From: Streptomyces violaceorubidus
Lineage (GTDB): Bacteria > Actinomycetota > Actinomycetes > Streptomycetales > Streptomycetaceae
Assembly: GCF_000717995.1 (NCBI RefSeq)
Contig: NZ_JODM01000030.1
Coordinates: 1 to 64,000, forward strand
Length of the DNA: 64,000 nucleotides
Direction of reading: 5' to 3'
The position numbers and the translations under genes were made by a program. Below, one piece after another: positions 1 through 9,200 of this stretch. The notes beneath the pieces were generated by a model, which saw nothing but the letters and a program-made list of their open reading frames with translations, searched no databases and was not told where the DNA came from. How positions within the stretch are numbered: position 1 is the first letter of the stretch; the number at the start of each line of letters is the position of its first letter.

Positions 1-59
1 GTCGGCAGCAGAGGCTCAAGCCGGGCCCACTGGCCATTCGTCAGATCCCCACGTCTCAC
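1..59 (-). CDS. IS5-like transposase, N-terminal fragment (cut by window edge)
   Basis: Read on the minus strand from a GTG at 59-57, the sequence translates as VRRGDLTNGQWARLEPLLP and then leaves the window. The pattern L-T-x-x-Q-W-x-x-L-E-P-L-L-P is the usual start of IS5-family DDE transposases in Streptomyces, so this is probably the first twenty residues of such a protein. The rest, including the catalytic residues, lies outside, so it cannot be told whether the element is intact. Only 44 bp separate it from the stop codon of cchK; no inverted repeat could be assigned with confidence in that gap. The call rests on a short N-terminal match only. Confidence 0.55.
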   Translation of the reverse strand, partial: MRRGDLTNGQWARLEPLLP

Positions 60-103
60 AGGACGTGATCATCAACGAACAAGATCCACTTTCGCAACAA
101 GCC

Positions 104-316
104 CTAGTCGTCCGCGGCAGCGGTCAGGGAACGCGGGCGCAGGTCGGTCCAGTTGGCCTCGACGTAGGCCAGGCAGGCGTCCCGGGTGTTCTCCTCGAAG
201 ACGGTCGTCCATCCTCCGGGCACCGCCGCGAAGGACGGCCAGAGCGAGTGCTGGCCCTCGTCGTTCACCAGGACGAGGAACCGGCCGTCGGCGTCGTCGA
301 AGGGATTGGTGCTCAT
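104..316 (-). CDS. cchK: CchK, MbtH-like NRPS accessory protein
   Basis: A 70-residue protein with the MbtH signature: an N-terminal NPFDD, then [14 protein letters not shown] and a C-terminal WTDLRP. MbtH-like proteins bind the adenylation domains of nonribosomal peptide synthetases and are often needed for their solubility and activity. The obvious partner is CchH, whose gene lies about 3 kb away in the same cluster. The gene is divergent from cchJ and shares with it a 90-bp intergenic region that carries an iron box, so expression under iron limitation is expected. Length and motifs are normal for the family. Confidence 0.95.
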   Translation of the reverse strand: MSTNPFDDADGRFLVLVNDEGQHSLWPSFAAVPGGWTTVFEENTRDACLAYVEANWTDLRPRSLTAAADD

Positions 317-337
317 ACCCGCTACCTCCGGATGGAA

Positions 338-356
338 TTAGGTTAGGCTCGCCTAA
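338..356. promoter_or_regulatory. Iron box between cchK and cchJ (DmdR1/IdeR-like operator)
   Basis: TTAGGTTAGGCTCGCCTAA differs at one of 19 positions from the actinobacterial iron-box consensus TTAGGTTAGGCTCACCTAA. It sits in the divergent cchK/cchJ intergenic region, 22 bp from the cchK start and 50 bp from the cchJ start, and could repress both genes when iron is plentiful. Confidence 0.9.
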
Positions 357-405
357 TGCGCGATGAGCTTAACCTTCTGGATTCCCGCTCCACAAGGAGA
401 CGTTC

Positions 406-1497
406 ATGAGGCGGGCGGGGCCGGATCCCTTCGCCGCGTTCGGACTGCCAGGGGTGCCCGGCACCGACACCTTCTGGGCCGCCGTGACGACACCTGTGGC
501 GGTACCCGACGGTGACGGGTGGGCGACCCTGTTCCTGCGGCGCGGGGCGCGGGCGGCGACCATCGTCTTCGAGAGCTGGTCGGATCCGGTGCCCCTGCGG
601 CGGTGGGGCGACACGGACTGCTGGTACGCCGAGGTGCGCATGCCTGAGCGGCTGCGGGTGACGTACCAGTTCCAGGTGGGCGACGAGGTGTACGTCGATC
701 CGTGCAACCCGGCGGGCGCGGGCGGCGACCGGTCCCTCGCCGCCACGCCGGACGCCCCGGCCCAGCCGCACTGGCCCCCGGTCGGCGCCGCCGACGTCCT
801 GCCGCTGCCGAGCACCCGGTTGCGCTGGACCAGCGAGCGGCTGGGCGGCCGGCGTACCGTGCGGGTCCATCCGGTGGGCGGGGGCGGGCCGTTGGTCCTG
901 CTGCTCGACGGCGACGACTGGCTGTACCTGCACCCGGCTGCGGCTGCCTTCGAATCGGCCTTCGGATGCGGGGAGATGCCCCCGGTCACCCTGGTCTTCC
1001 TCCCGGCCCGGGACCGCGAGGGCGAGTTCGGGTGCCGGCCCGCGCTGTGGGAGGCGGTGCGGGACGAGCTGCTGCCCCTGGTGGCCGGGAGCGGGGTGCG
1101 TGCCGATCCCGGCCGCACGGTGGTCGCGGGGCAGAGCCTCGGCGGTCTGAGCGCCCTGTACGCGGCGCTGGAGTTCCCGGAGCTGGTGTCGCTCGTCGCC
1201 TGTCAGTCGGCGTCGCTGTGGTGGACGCCCGACGCCGCGGACCGGGCGGACCCCCTGGGCGGGCCGGTCGGCGGCACTCTCGCGGCGCGGCTGCGCGCGC
1301 GTCCCGACCTGTCCGGTCTGCGGATCGCCTTCGACGTGGGGGAACACGAGACGCGGATGCTCCCCCACTGCGCCCTGGTGGAGACCCTCGCCGAACAGGC
1401 CGGTGCGACCGTGCGGGTCTCCAGGTCGGCCTCCGGCCACGACCGCGCGGGCTGGCGGCACGCGCTGCTCCGGGACGTGGCCTGGGCCCTCGGATAG
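406..1497 (+). CDS. cchJ: CchJ, Fes/IroE-type siderophore esterase
   Basis: A 363-residue alpha/beta-hydrolase of the enterochelin esterase family. The first about 130 residues resemble the Fes N-terminal domain (WGDTDCWYAEV), and the C-terminal part has the nucleophile elbow GQSLGG with Ser244 and a late SGHD that probably supplies the catalytic His. The ATG at 406 follows AAGGAGA with normal spacing. Coelichelin contains no ester, and CchH has no thioesterase domain. In the published model this protein releases the peptide from the synthetase; that role is established knowledge for the family member and is not visible here. The gene converges on cchI with a 48-bp gap. Confidence 0.93.
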   Translation: MRRAGPDPFAAFGLPGVPGTDTFWAAVTTPVAVPDGDGWATLFLRRGARAATIVFESWSDPVPLRRWGDTDCWYAEVRMPERLRVTYQFQVGDEVYVDPCNPAGAGGDRSLAATPDAPAQPHWPPVGAADVLPLPSTRLRWTSERLGGRRTVRVHPVGGGGPLVLLLDGDDWLYLHPAAAAFESAFGCGEMPPVTLVFLPARDREGEFGCRPALWEAVRDELLPLVAGSGVRADPGRTVVAGQSLGGLSALYAALEFPELVSLVACQSASLWWTPDAADRADPLGGPVGGTLAARLRARPDLSGLRIAFDVGEHETRMLPHCALVETLAEQAGATVRVSRSASGHDRAGWRHALLRDVAWALG

Positions 1498-1516
1498 GCG
1501 CCGCCCCGACCGCCCA

Positions 1517-1556
1517 CCGGGTCATCGCGTCACCGGGTCACCGGGTCACCGCGTCA
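1517..1556. repeat. Five tandem octamers at the cchJ/cchI convergent junction
   Basis: Five consecutive 8-bp units follow the pattern (C/T)CG(C/G)GTCA: CCGGGTCA, TCGCGTCA, CCGGGTCA twice, and CCGCGTCA. They fill the gap between cchJ and cchI and run over the cchI stop codon at 1546-1548. No strong hairpin terminator is visible there. Confidence 0.8.
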
Positions 1557-3246
1557 CCGCCAGGCAGTAGGCCTCGTCGGTGGCGAGGAGGTTGCGGTGC
1601 GTGTCCTCGGCGGTGATGACGCCGTCGTCCAGGACGAGGACGCGGTCGGCGGCGTCCAGGAGGGCGGGGCTGCTGGTGATCACGAGGGTGGTGCGGTCCC
1701 GGCGCAGCTTGGCGACACCCCGCGCGATGAGCTGTTCGGTCACCGCGTCCACGGCCGTCGTCGGATCGCGCAGCACCAGGACGTCGGTGTCGGCGGCCAA
1801 CGCGCGGGCCAGGGACAGCCGTTGGCGCTGCCCGCCGGAGAGGTCGGCACCCCGGTCGCGGACGGCGTGGTCGAGCCCGTCGCGGTGCAGGGCGACGACG
1901 TCGGTCAGCATCGACGCCTCGACGGCCTCGCCGACCGTGAGGCTGGTGCCCGACGGGTCGATGTTGGAACGCAGGGTGCCCGCGAAGATCTCGCCGTCGT
2001 ACGGGTTGACCAGCAGGTGCTCGCGGACCTCCTCGACCGCCAGGTCGGCCAGGTCCCGGCCGCCCACCCGCACCGCCCCCTCGTACGCGTCCGGCGGCAC
2101 GTTCAGCGCGAGGACCGCCGCGAGGTCGGCCGCCGCGCGCGGCTGGTACGCCGCGACGGCCACGAACTCGCCGGCCCGGACCCGGAACCGCACCTTGCGC
2201 AGTGCGCCGTGCCGCACGCAGTCAACCTCCAGCTCCCCGCCCGGCTCCGGCCGCCCCGTCCCCGGCGCCGTCACCGGCGGTGCGGCGAGGACCAGGGCCA
2301 TCCGCTCGGCCGAGGCGCGCGCCATCATCACGTACTTCGGCATCTCCGAGAACAGCTTCAGCGGTTCCATGACGAACTGCGCGAGGCCCACGGCCATGAC
2401 CAGTTCACCGATGGTGATCCGGCCGCGGAAGGCCAGCCAGCCCGCCGTGAGGGTCACGGCGGCGGCGAGCACCGCGTTGAGGGCCAGTGCGGTGCCCGCG
2501 TAGACGCCGCTCACCCGGGCGACGGTGACGGACTGGCGCTTCGCCTCCGTGCTGACCTCGCGGTAGGAGCGGAACGCCGCGTGGTTGCCGCCGAAGCCGT
2601 GCAGCGGGCGCAGTCCCGTGATGAGGTCGGCGACCTTGGCGCCCGCCCGTGCCACCCGGGCCTGCTGCTCGCGGGTGCTGGAGCCGATGCGCTTGGACAT
2701 CACGCTCAGGACGGACAGGATCGCGACGGTTCCCACGATGACCAGCAGCCCGAGCCGCAGATCGGCCACTCCCAGCGCGACCGCCGCGATCAGCACCGCC
2801 ACCAGCGAGCTGATCAGCAGCGGCACCACCTCGATGATGTCGGCGGTCTGGTCGGCGTCCTCGGTGGCGAGGGTCAGCACCTCGCCGGACTTGAGGTCGA
2901 CCTCCCGGGCCACCGGTTGGAGTCCGCAGCCCGCGACCCGGACCCGCCAGCGGTGCGCCTCGGTCGTGTTGGCCTTCTGCAGGATCCGCATCCCGAACCG
3001 CCAGGACAGGGACACGGTCGTGATGATGACGGCCAGCGCGGCGACGGAGGCGCCGAGCGCGCCGAGGCCGCGATCCCGCAGGGTGTGTTCGACGATCAGG
3101 CCGAGCGCGATGGGGAAGGCGGTCTCACCGGCCTGGTAGAGGCCCATGAGGACGGTGCCCCAGGCCATCGCGCCGATGTTGCGCCGCAGGGCGGTTCGGA
3201 GGATGTCGGACCCCGCTCGGGGCCGCTGTGCGTCAGGAGTGGTCAT
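1546..3246 (-). CDS. cchI: CchI, half-ABC exporter with degenerate nucleotide-binding site
   Basis: An ABC-transporter half of the exporter fold: about 300 residues of transmembrane domain, then a nucleotide-binding domain. Only the signature DLSGGQ (about residue 470) and the D-loop look normal. The Walker A stretch reads AYQPRAAAD where GxxGxGKST is expected, Walker B reads VLVLRDP, the Q-loop Gln is Tyr and the H-loop His is Ser. It therefore cannot bind and split ATP alone, and probably pairs with CchG, which has the opposite defects. Role inferred: coelichelin export. The ATG at 3246 overlaps the end of cchH by 14 nt, so translational coupling is likely; an in-frame TTG at 3261 is an alternative start. 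Confidence 0.9.
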   Translation of the reverse strand: MTTPDAQRPRAGSDILRTALRRNIGAMAWGTVLMGLYQAGETAFPIALGLIVEHTLRDRGLGALGASVAALAVIITTVSLSWRFGMRILQKANTTEAHRWRVRVAGCGLQPVAREVDLKSGEVLTLATEDADQTADIIEVVPLLISSLVAVLIAAVALGVADLRLGLLVIVGTVAILSVLSVMSKRIGSSTREQQARVARAGAKVADLITGLRPLHGFGGNHAAFRSYREVSTEAKRQSVTVARVSGVYAGTALALNAVLAAAVTLTAGWLAFRGRITIGELVMAVGLAQFVMEPLKLFSEMPKYVMMARASAERMALVLAAPPVTAPGTGRPEPGGELEVDCVRHGALRKVRFRVRAGEFVAVAAYQPRAAADLAAVLALNVPPDAYEGAVRVGGRDLADLAVEEVREHLLVNPYDGEIFAGTLRSNIDPSGTSLTVGEAVEASMLTDVVALHRDGLDHAVRDRGADLSGGQRQRLSLARALAADTDVLVLRDPTTAVDAVTEQLIARGVAKLRRDRTTLVITSSPALLDAADRVLVLDDGVITAEDTHRNLLATDEAYCLAVTR

Positions 3247-6200
3247 CGAGGTGGCGGGCAATCGCTTCCGGGGTTCGAAGGATAAACAGATCGCGGATCG
3301 TGATCACTGGACCGTACTCCCGGCGGAGCAGCCCGTTCAGCCGCACCGCCAGCATGGAGTGGCCGCCGAGGGCCACGAAGTCGCTCACGGCGCTCACCTC
3401 GTCGTCGTCCAGGTCCAGGGCCTCGGCGAAGAGTTCGCACACCGTCGTCTCGGTCTCCGTCCGCGGTGCGCGCTCCCCCGCCGTGGTCAGCGCGCCCAGC
3501 GGCCTGGCCGCCGGGAGCGCCTTGGTGTCGGCCTTGCCGTTCACGGTCAGCGGGATGGCGTCGACCCGGGCGTAGTGCGTGGGGCGCAGGAAGTCCGGCA
3601 GCCCGGCGCCCACTTCGGCGGCGACTCCGGCCAGGTCGGCGCCGGCCTCCAGCACGAGGTAGGCGGCGAGCCGGTGGGCGCCGTCGACCTGCGGGTCGGG
3701 CTGGGCGACGGCGGCGACGAAGCGCACCGCCGGGTGGGCGGCGAACGCGGCCTCGACCTCCCCGGGTTCGACCCGGTGACCGCGGATCTTGACCTGCTGG
3801 TCGGTGCGCCCGAGGTACATCAGGTTGCCGTCGGGCCGCCGCACCACCAGGTCCCCGGTGCGGTACATGCGCTCGCCGGGGACGCCGAACGGGCAGGCGA
3901 CGAAGCGGTGCGCGGTCTGCGCCGTCCGGCCGAGGTAGCCGCGCGCGATGCCGGTGCCGGTGACGTACAGCTCGCCGGGGACGCCGTCGGGCAGTGGCCG
4001 CAGCCAGGGGTCCAGCACGTACACGTCCGTGTTGTCGATCGCGACGCCCACCACGGGGTCGGGGCACTCGAAGGTGCCGACGCCGAGGGTGTTGATCGTG
4101 TACTCCGTGGGTCCGTACAGGTTGTAGCCGACGGTGCCCTCGGTCTCGGCCAGCCGCCGCCACAGTGCCGGGGTGACGGCCTCGCCGCCGAGCAGCACCA
4201 GCGCGGGCCTGCGGGCCGGGTCGTCGAGCAGGCCCTCGGCGACCAGTTGCTGCGTGTAGGTCGGGGTGACGTTGACGACGTCGATCCCGTGCTCCAGGCA
4301 GTACGCGACCAGCCGGGGCGCGTCGCGGCGCAAGTCCTCGTCGCAGATGTGCACTTCGTGGCCGTCGGCGAGCCACAGCAGCTCCTCCCACGACATGTCG
4401 AACGCGAACGACACGGTGTGGGCGACGCGGAAGGTCCGGTGGCCGTGCCGGGCCAGGACCGGTTCGAAGATCCGGCGCTGGTGGTTGACCAGCATGTTGG
4501 TGAGTCCGGCGTACTCGGTCACCACTCCCTTGGGCCGGCCGGTCGAGCCGGAGGTGTAGATCGTGTACGCGGGGTGCCGCAGCCGGTCCGGGTCCTCGGG
4601 GGCGAACGTCACGAACGGCTCGGCCTCGGGCAGCGGCCCGTCCAGTTCGATCAGGTCGAGGTCGCCGGAGAGCCGGTGCGCGACCGTGCTCACCGTGAGT
4701 ACGGCGTCCGGTCGGGCGTCCGCGACGATCGCGGCGATCCGCTCGTCCGGGTGGTCCAGCTCCAGCGGTACGTAGGCGGCGCCGGTGCGCAGCACGGCGA
4801 AGAGCGCCACGATCGAGTCGAGCGAGCGGGGGAGGGCGAGGCCCACGGTCGTCTCGGGTCCGACGCCGCGCCGGGCCAGTACGCCCGCGACCGCCCGGCT
4901 GCGGTCCCGCAGTTGCGCGAAGGTCATGGTGGAGCCGTGGGCGACCAGCGCCGTCCGTCGCGGGTCGCGGTCGGCCGCCCGGTCGAAGCGGTCCACGACG
5001 GTGTCCGTGCCGATGTCGGTGCGCGCGGCGGGCCCGGGTGCGGGGGCCGGCCCGGGGAGGGAGCCGACCGGCTCCCGGGACCCAGTGCGCGCGGCGAGGT
5101 CGTCGAGCAGGCGCAGGTAGTCGTCGAGCAGGCGCCGGGCGCCCGCGGTGTCGTGGTCGCGGTACTCCAGTTTGACGGTGAGCCGGTCGCCCGGGGTGAC
5201 CACCCACGTGAACGGGTAGTGGGTGGAGTCCTCGGCCCGCACGGAGGTGATGCCGTGCCGGGCGTTCATCTCGGCGAAGGCGTCCAGGTCCAGGAAGTTC
5301 TGCAGGACGAACAGGTTGTCGAAGAGCGTGTCGTGGCCGGCGGCCCGCTGGATCTCGCCGAGCCCGAGGTGCTCGTGCTCCATGGCCTCGACTCGGGCCG
5401 CCTGCACCGCGGTCAGATAGGCATGGACCGTGTCGTACGGCCGGGCCCGCGTCCACATGGGCACGGTGTTGAGCAGTACGCCGACGGTGTCGGCCAGCCC
5501 TTCGCCCTCCCGGCCGGAGACGGTCACGCCGAAGACGGCGTCGGCGCGGCCGGTGCGGGCGCCGAGGAGGAGACCGAAGGCGCCGGTCAGCACCGAGTTC
5601 AGCGTGACGCCGTACGTCCTGGCCGCCGCCCTCAGCGCGTCCGACCGTTCGGCGGTCAGCGTGTGCACGAGTGCGCGGGGGAGGTCGTCGGGGAGGTCGG
5701 GCGCCGGTCCGGCGAGCAGGGTCGGGCCGGACAGCCCGGCCAGGTGCCGCGCCCAGAAGCGTTCCGAGGGGGCGGGGTCCTTGGCGGCGAGGGCCCGGGT
5801 GTGGTCCTCGAAGCCCGGCGCGGCGGGCACGGCGTCGAGCGGTGCGCCCTCGACGAGGGCCTCGTAGGCGTCGAACAGGTCGCGCAGGACGATCTCCCGA
5901 GACCAGCCGTCCCACAGCAGCAGGTGGTAGCTGAGCAACAGGCCGTCGCGGTCGCCGGGCAGCCGCACCACGGTCAGCCGGATCAGTGGCGGCTCGCCGG
6001 GGTCGAATCCCCTCTCCCGGTCCCCGAGACGCAGGGCGTCGGCCTCGGTGTCCGTCGCCGCCTCGACGGTGCGGACGTCGAGGCGGCGGCCGGCGGCGAG
6101 GACCTGGACCGGGTTCCCGTCCTCGTCGACGGTGAAGCCCGCGCCGGCGGCCGGGTGCCGGGCGAGCACGTACCCCATCGCCCGGGACAGCGCGTCGGGG

Positions 6201-9200
6201 TCCAGGCGCCGTTCGAAGGTGAAGTAGCTCTGGGCGACGTAGTGTCCGGCCGGGCCCGTCAGCTGGGCCTGGAAGTACAGGCCTCGTTGCAGGGGGCCGA
6301 CCGGTGCCGTGCGCTCGGCCGTGGCGGCGGCCTCGGCGATCCGTTCCAGTGCGTGGTGCCAGTGGCCGGTGATCTCGTCGGGAACGCCCTCGGCCAGGGT
6401 GAAGGCCGCGTGCAGGCTGCCGGTGGCCGCGTCGGTCCACGCGTTCACCTCGACCGCGTACGGGGTGCCCCGGTCGCCGCCCGTGAGCCGCGGTGCCTCG
6501 GACTCGCCGCCCCGGCCCAGGTAGTTGAAGAGGACCTGCGGTCGGGCGGTGAGCAGCGGGGCGGTCTGCGGGTTGAGGTATCGCAGGCCGCCGTAGGCGG
6601 CGTGCGCGTGCTCGTCCGGCTGGCGTTCGGCGACCTCGCGGGCCGCGGCGACGGGGTCGGTGTGCGCGGTGAGCCGTACCGGCGCGACGGCGGTGAACCA
6701 GCCGACGGTGCGGGTGTAGTCGTGGTCGTCGCGGGCCGGGACCCGGCCGTGCCGCTCCAGGTCGACCGCCAGGTCGGTGGGGGTCGGCTGGATGTGGGTG
6801 AGCGCGGTGCGCAGCGCCCCGCACAGCAGCTCGGTGAGACCGAGGCCGAGCGCGACCGGTGCGGTGCGCGTCACGTGGTCGCTCACGTCCGGGGCGAGTA
6901 CGACCGTCCGCTCGCGCGGGTTCACCGCGGCGGGCAGCGGGGCGGGGGCCCGGAGGGTGGTGATCCAGTGGGCCAGGTCGTCGGTCGCTTCGCTGGACCG
7001 GTCCGTCAGTGCCCGGGCGTACGCGGCGTAGGGCGTGGTCTGCGGTGCCGGGTCAGCCCCGCGCATCGCGCCGGCCAGGTCGTCCAGCAGGATCAGCCAG
7101 GACACGGCGTCGACGGCGAGATGGTGCACGGCGATCACCAGCGTCCGGGTCGCCTCCAGCCATGTGAACGCGACGACGTCGCCGCTCTCGGGATCGAGAC
7201 GGCCGGCCGCCCGGTCGGCCGCGCCCGCCGGGTCGCTCCCGCCGGCCCGGACCACGGTGACCTCGCGGTCGGGTTCGGTACGCAGGGACCACACCCCGTG
7301 GTCGACGCGCAGCCGCAGTCGCAGCGCCGGGTGTGTGGCGACGACGGCCCGGGCGGCCCGCTCCGCGTCGCCGAAGCCGGTGCCTTCGGGCGCCGCCAGG
7401 GCCCTGGCCTGGGCGAACCGGGCGAGTGATCCGCCCAGTTCCCGTTGGCGCAGGATGATCGGCGTGGGCGGCAGCGGGCCGTCCTCCTGGCGGACGGGCG
7501 CGGACGCCACGGGCCGCGGGGTGCGCGTGCCCAGGTGCTCGGCCAGGGCGCGGGGCGTCCGGAGCAGGAACACGTCGCGCGGCGCGATCGGCAGGCCGAG
7601 CGACCTGGCCCGGTTGATCAGCGTGATGGCGACGATGCTGTCGCCCCCGGCGGTGAAGAAGTCGGTGTCGGCGTGCGGGTCGGAGCCGGGCAGCGTCGCG
7701 GCGAAGATGTCGACGAGCGCCGCGAGCGCCGTGTCGTCCCCGTCGCCGGACGCGCCGTCGTCGCGGGCCGTGCCGTCCGGCGCGCCGCCGTCCCGCGCAT
7801 CGCCGCGCTCCCAGTGATCGCCGCCCTGCCGCGCATCGCCGCCCTGCCGCGCATCCCCGCCCTCCCGCGCGCCGCCGCCCTGCCGCGCGCCGCCGCCGCT
7901 CGTGGGCGGCGTCGGCGCCGCGCGCCGGGTCAGCGCCCCGCGGTCGAGCTTTCCGTTGACCGTCAGCGGCAGGTCGTCCACGGGCAGCACCCGGCCCGGC
8001 ACCATGTGCGCGGGCAGCTTCGCCGACAGCAGCGCGGTGAGGTCCGCGGGCACCCGGCCCACGACGTGCGCGACCAGGTGGTCCTCGCTGTCGGCGACGG
8101 TGACGGCGGCGTCGACCACGCCGTCGAGGTCCCGGATCGCGGACTCCACCTCGCCCGGCTCGATGCGGAAGCCCTTGAGCTGCACCTGGTCGTCGGCGCG
8201 GCCCACGAACTCCAGCTCGCCGTCGAGCGTGCGGCGGGCGAGGTCACCCGTGTGGTACATACGGGCGCCGTCGGCCCCGAACGGGTCGGCCACGAACCTG
8301 CCCGCCGTGAGCCCGGGCCTGCCCAGGTAGCCGAGCGAGACCTGGTCGCCACTGACGTAGATGGCGCCCACCCGGCCCGGGGGCACCGGGCGGAGCCGGT
8401 CGTCGAGCAGGTGGGTGACGAGGCCGGGAACCGGTCCGCCGATGGGGCTGGTGGCGGCGCCGGGGGCGAAGTCGGCGGCGGTCAGCACCCGTTGGGTGAC
8501 GTGGACGGTGGTCTCGGTGATGCCGTACATGTTGACCAGTTCGGGCGCCTCGGTGCCGTGCCGCTCGACCCAGCCGCGCAGCCGCCCGAGGTCCAGCGCC
8601 TCGCCCCCGAAGACGATCCGGCGCAGGGCGGGCAGCGGCTCACCCGCGTGCCGGTCGGCCTCGGCGAACCGGTGGAACGCCGACGGGGTCTGGTTGAGCA
8701 CGGTCACCCCGCGCTCGCGGACCAGCCGGTGGAAGTCGACCGGGGAGCGGGTCAGCCCGTACTCCGGCACCAGCAGCTCACCGCCGTGCGCGAGCGCGCC
8801 CCACAGCTCCCAGACGGCGAAGTCGAAGGAGAAGGAGTGGAACTGGACCCACACGTCGTCCGGGCCGAAGGCCATCGCGGGCCGGGTGCGGGCGAGCAGC
8901 GTCACGACACCGGAGTGCGCGACGACGACACCCTTGGGCCGGCCCGTCGATCCGGACGTGTAGATCACGTACGCGGGGTCGTCCCAGCGGGCCCTGGGGC
9001 CGGGTTCCGCGTCGGCGGGCGGGTGCCCCTCCCCCGGTACGAGCACGCGGGCCGGCACGCCCGTGCGCTCCAGCAGGCTCGTGAACCGGTCGCGCCGCTC
9101 CGGGTCCACGAGGACGACCTGCGGTGCACAGTCGGCGAGGACGTACTCCAGGCGTGCGTCCGGGTACGCCGGGTCCAGCGGCACGTAGGCCCCGCCCGCG

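Noticed and set aside
3146..7429. Long plus-strand frame opposite the end of cchH
   Set aside because: Same cause: third-position GC bias leaves the opposite strand free of stops. No motif or ribosome site.
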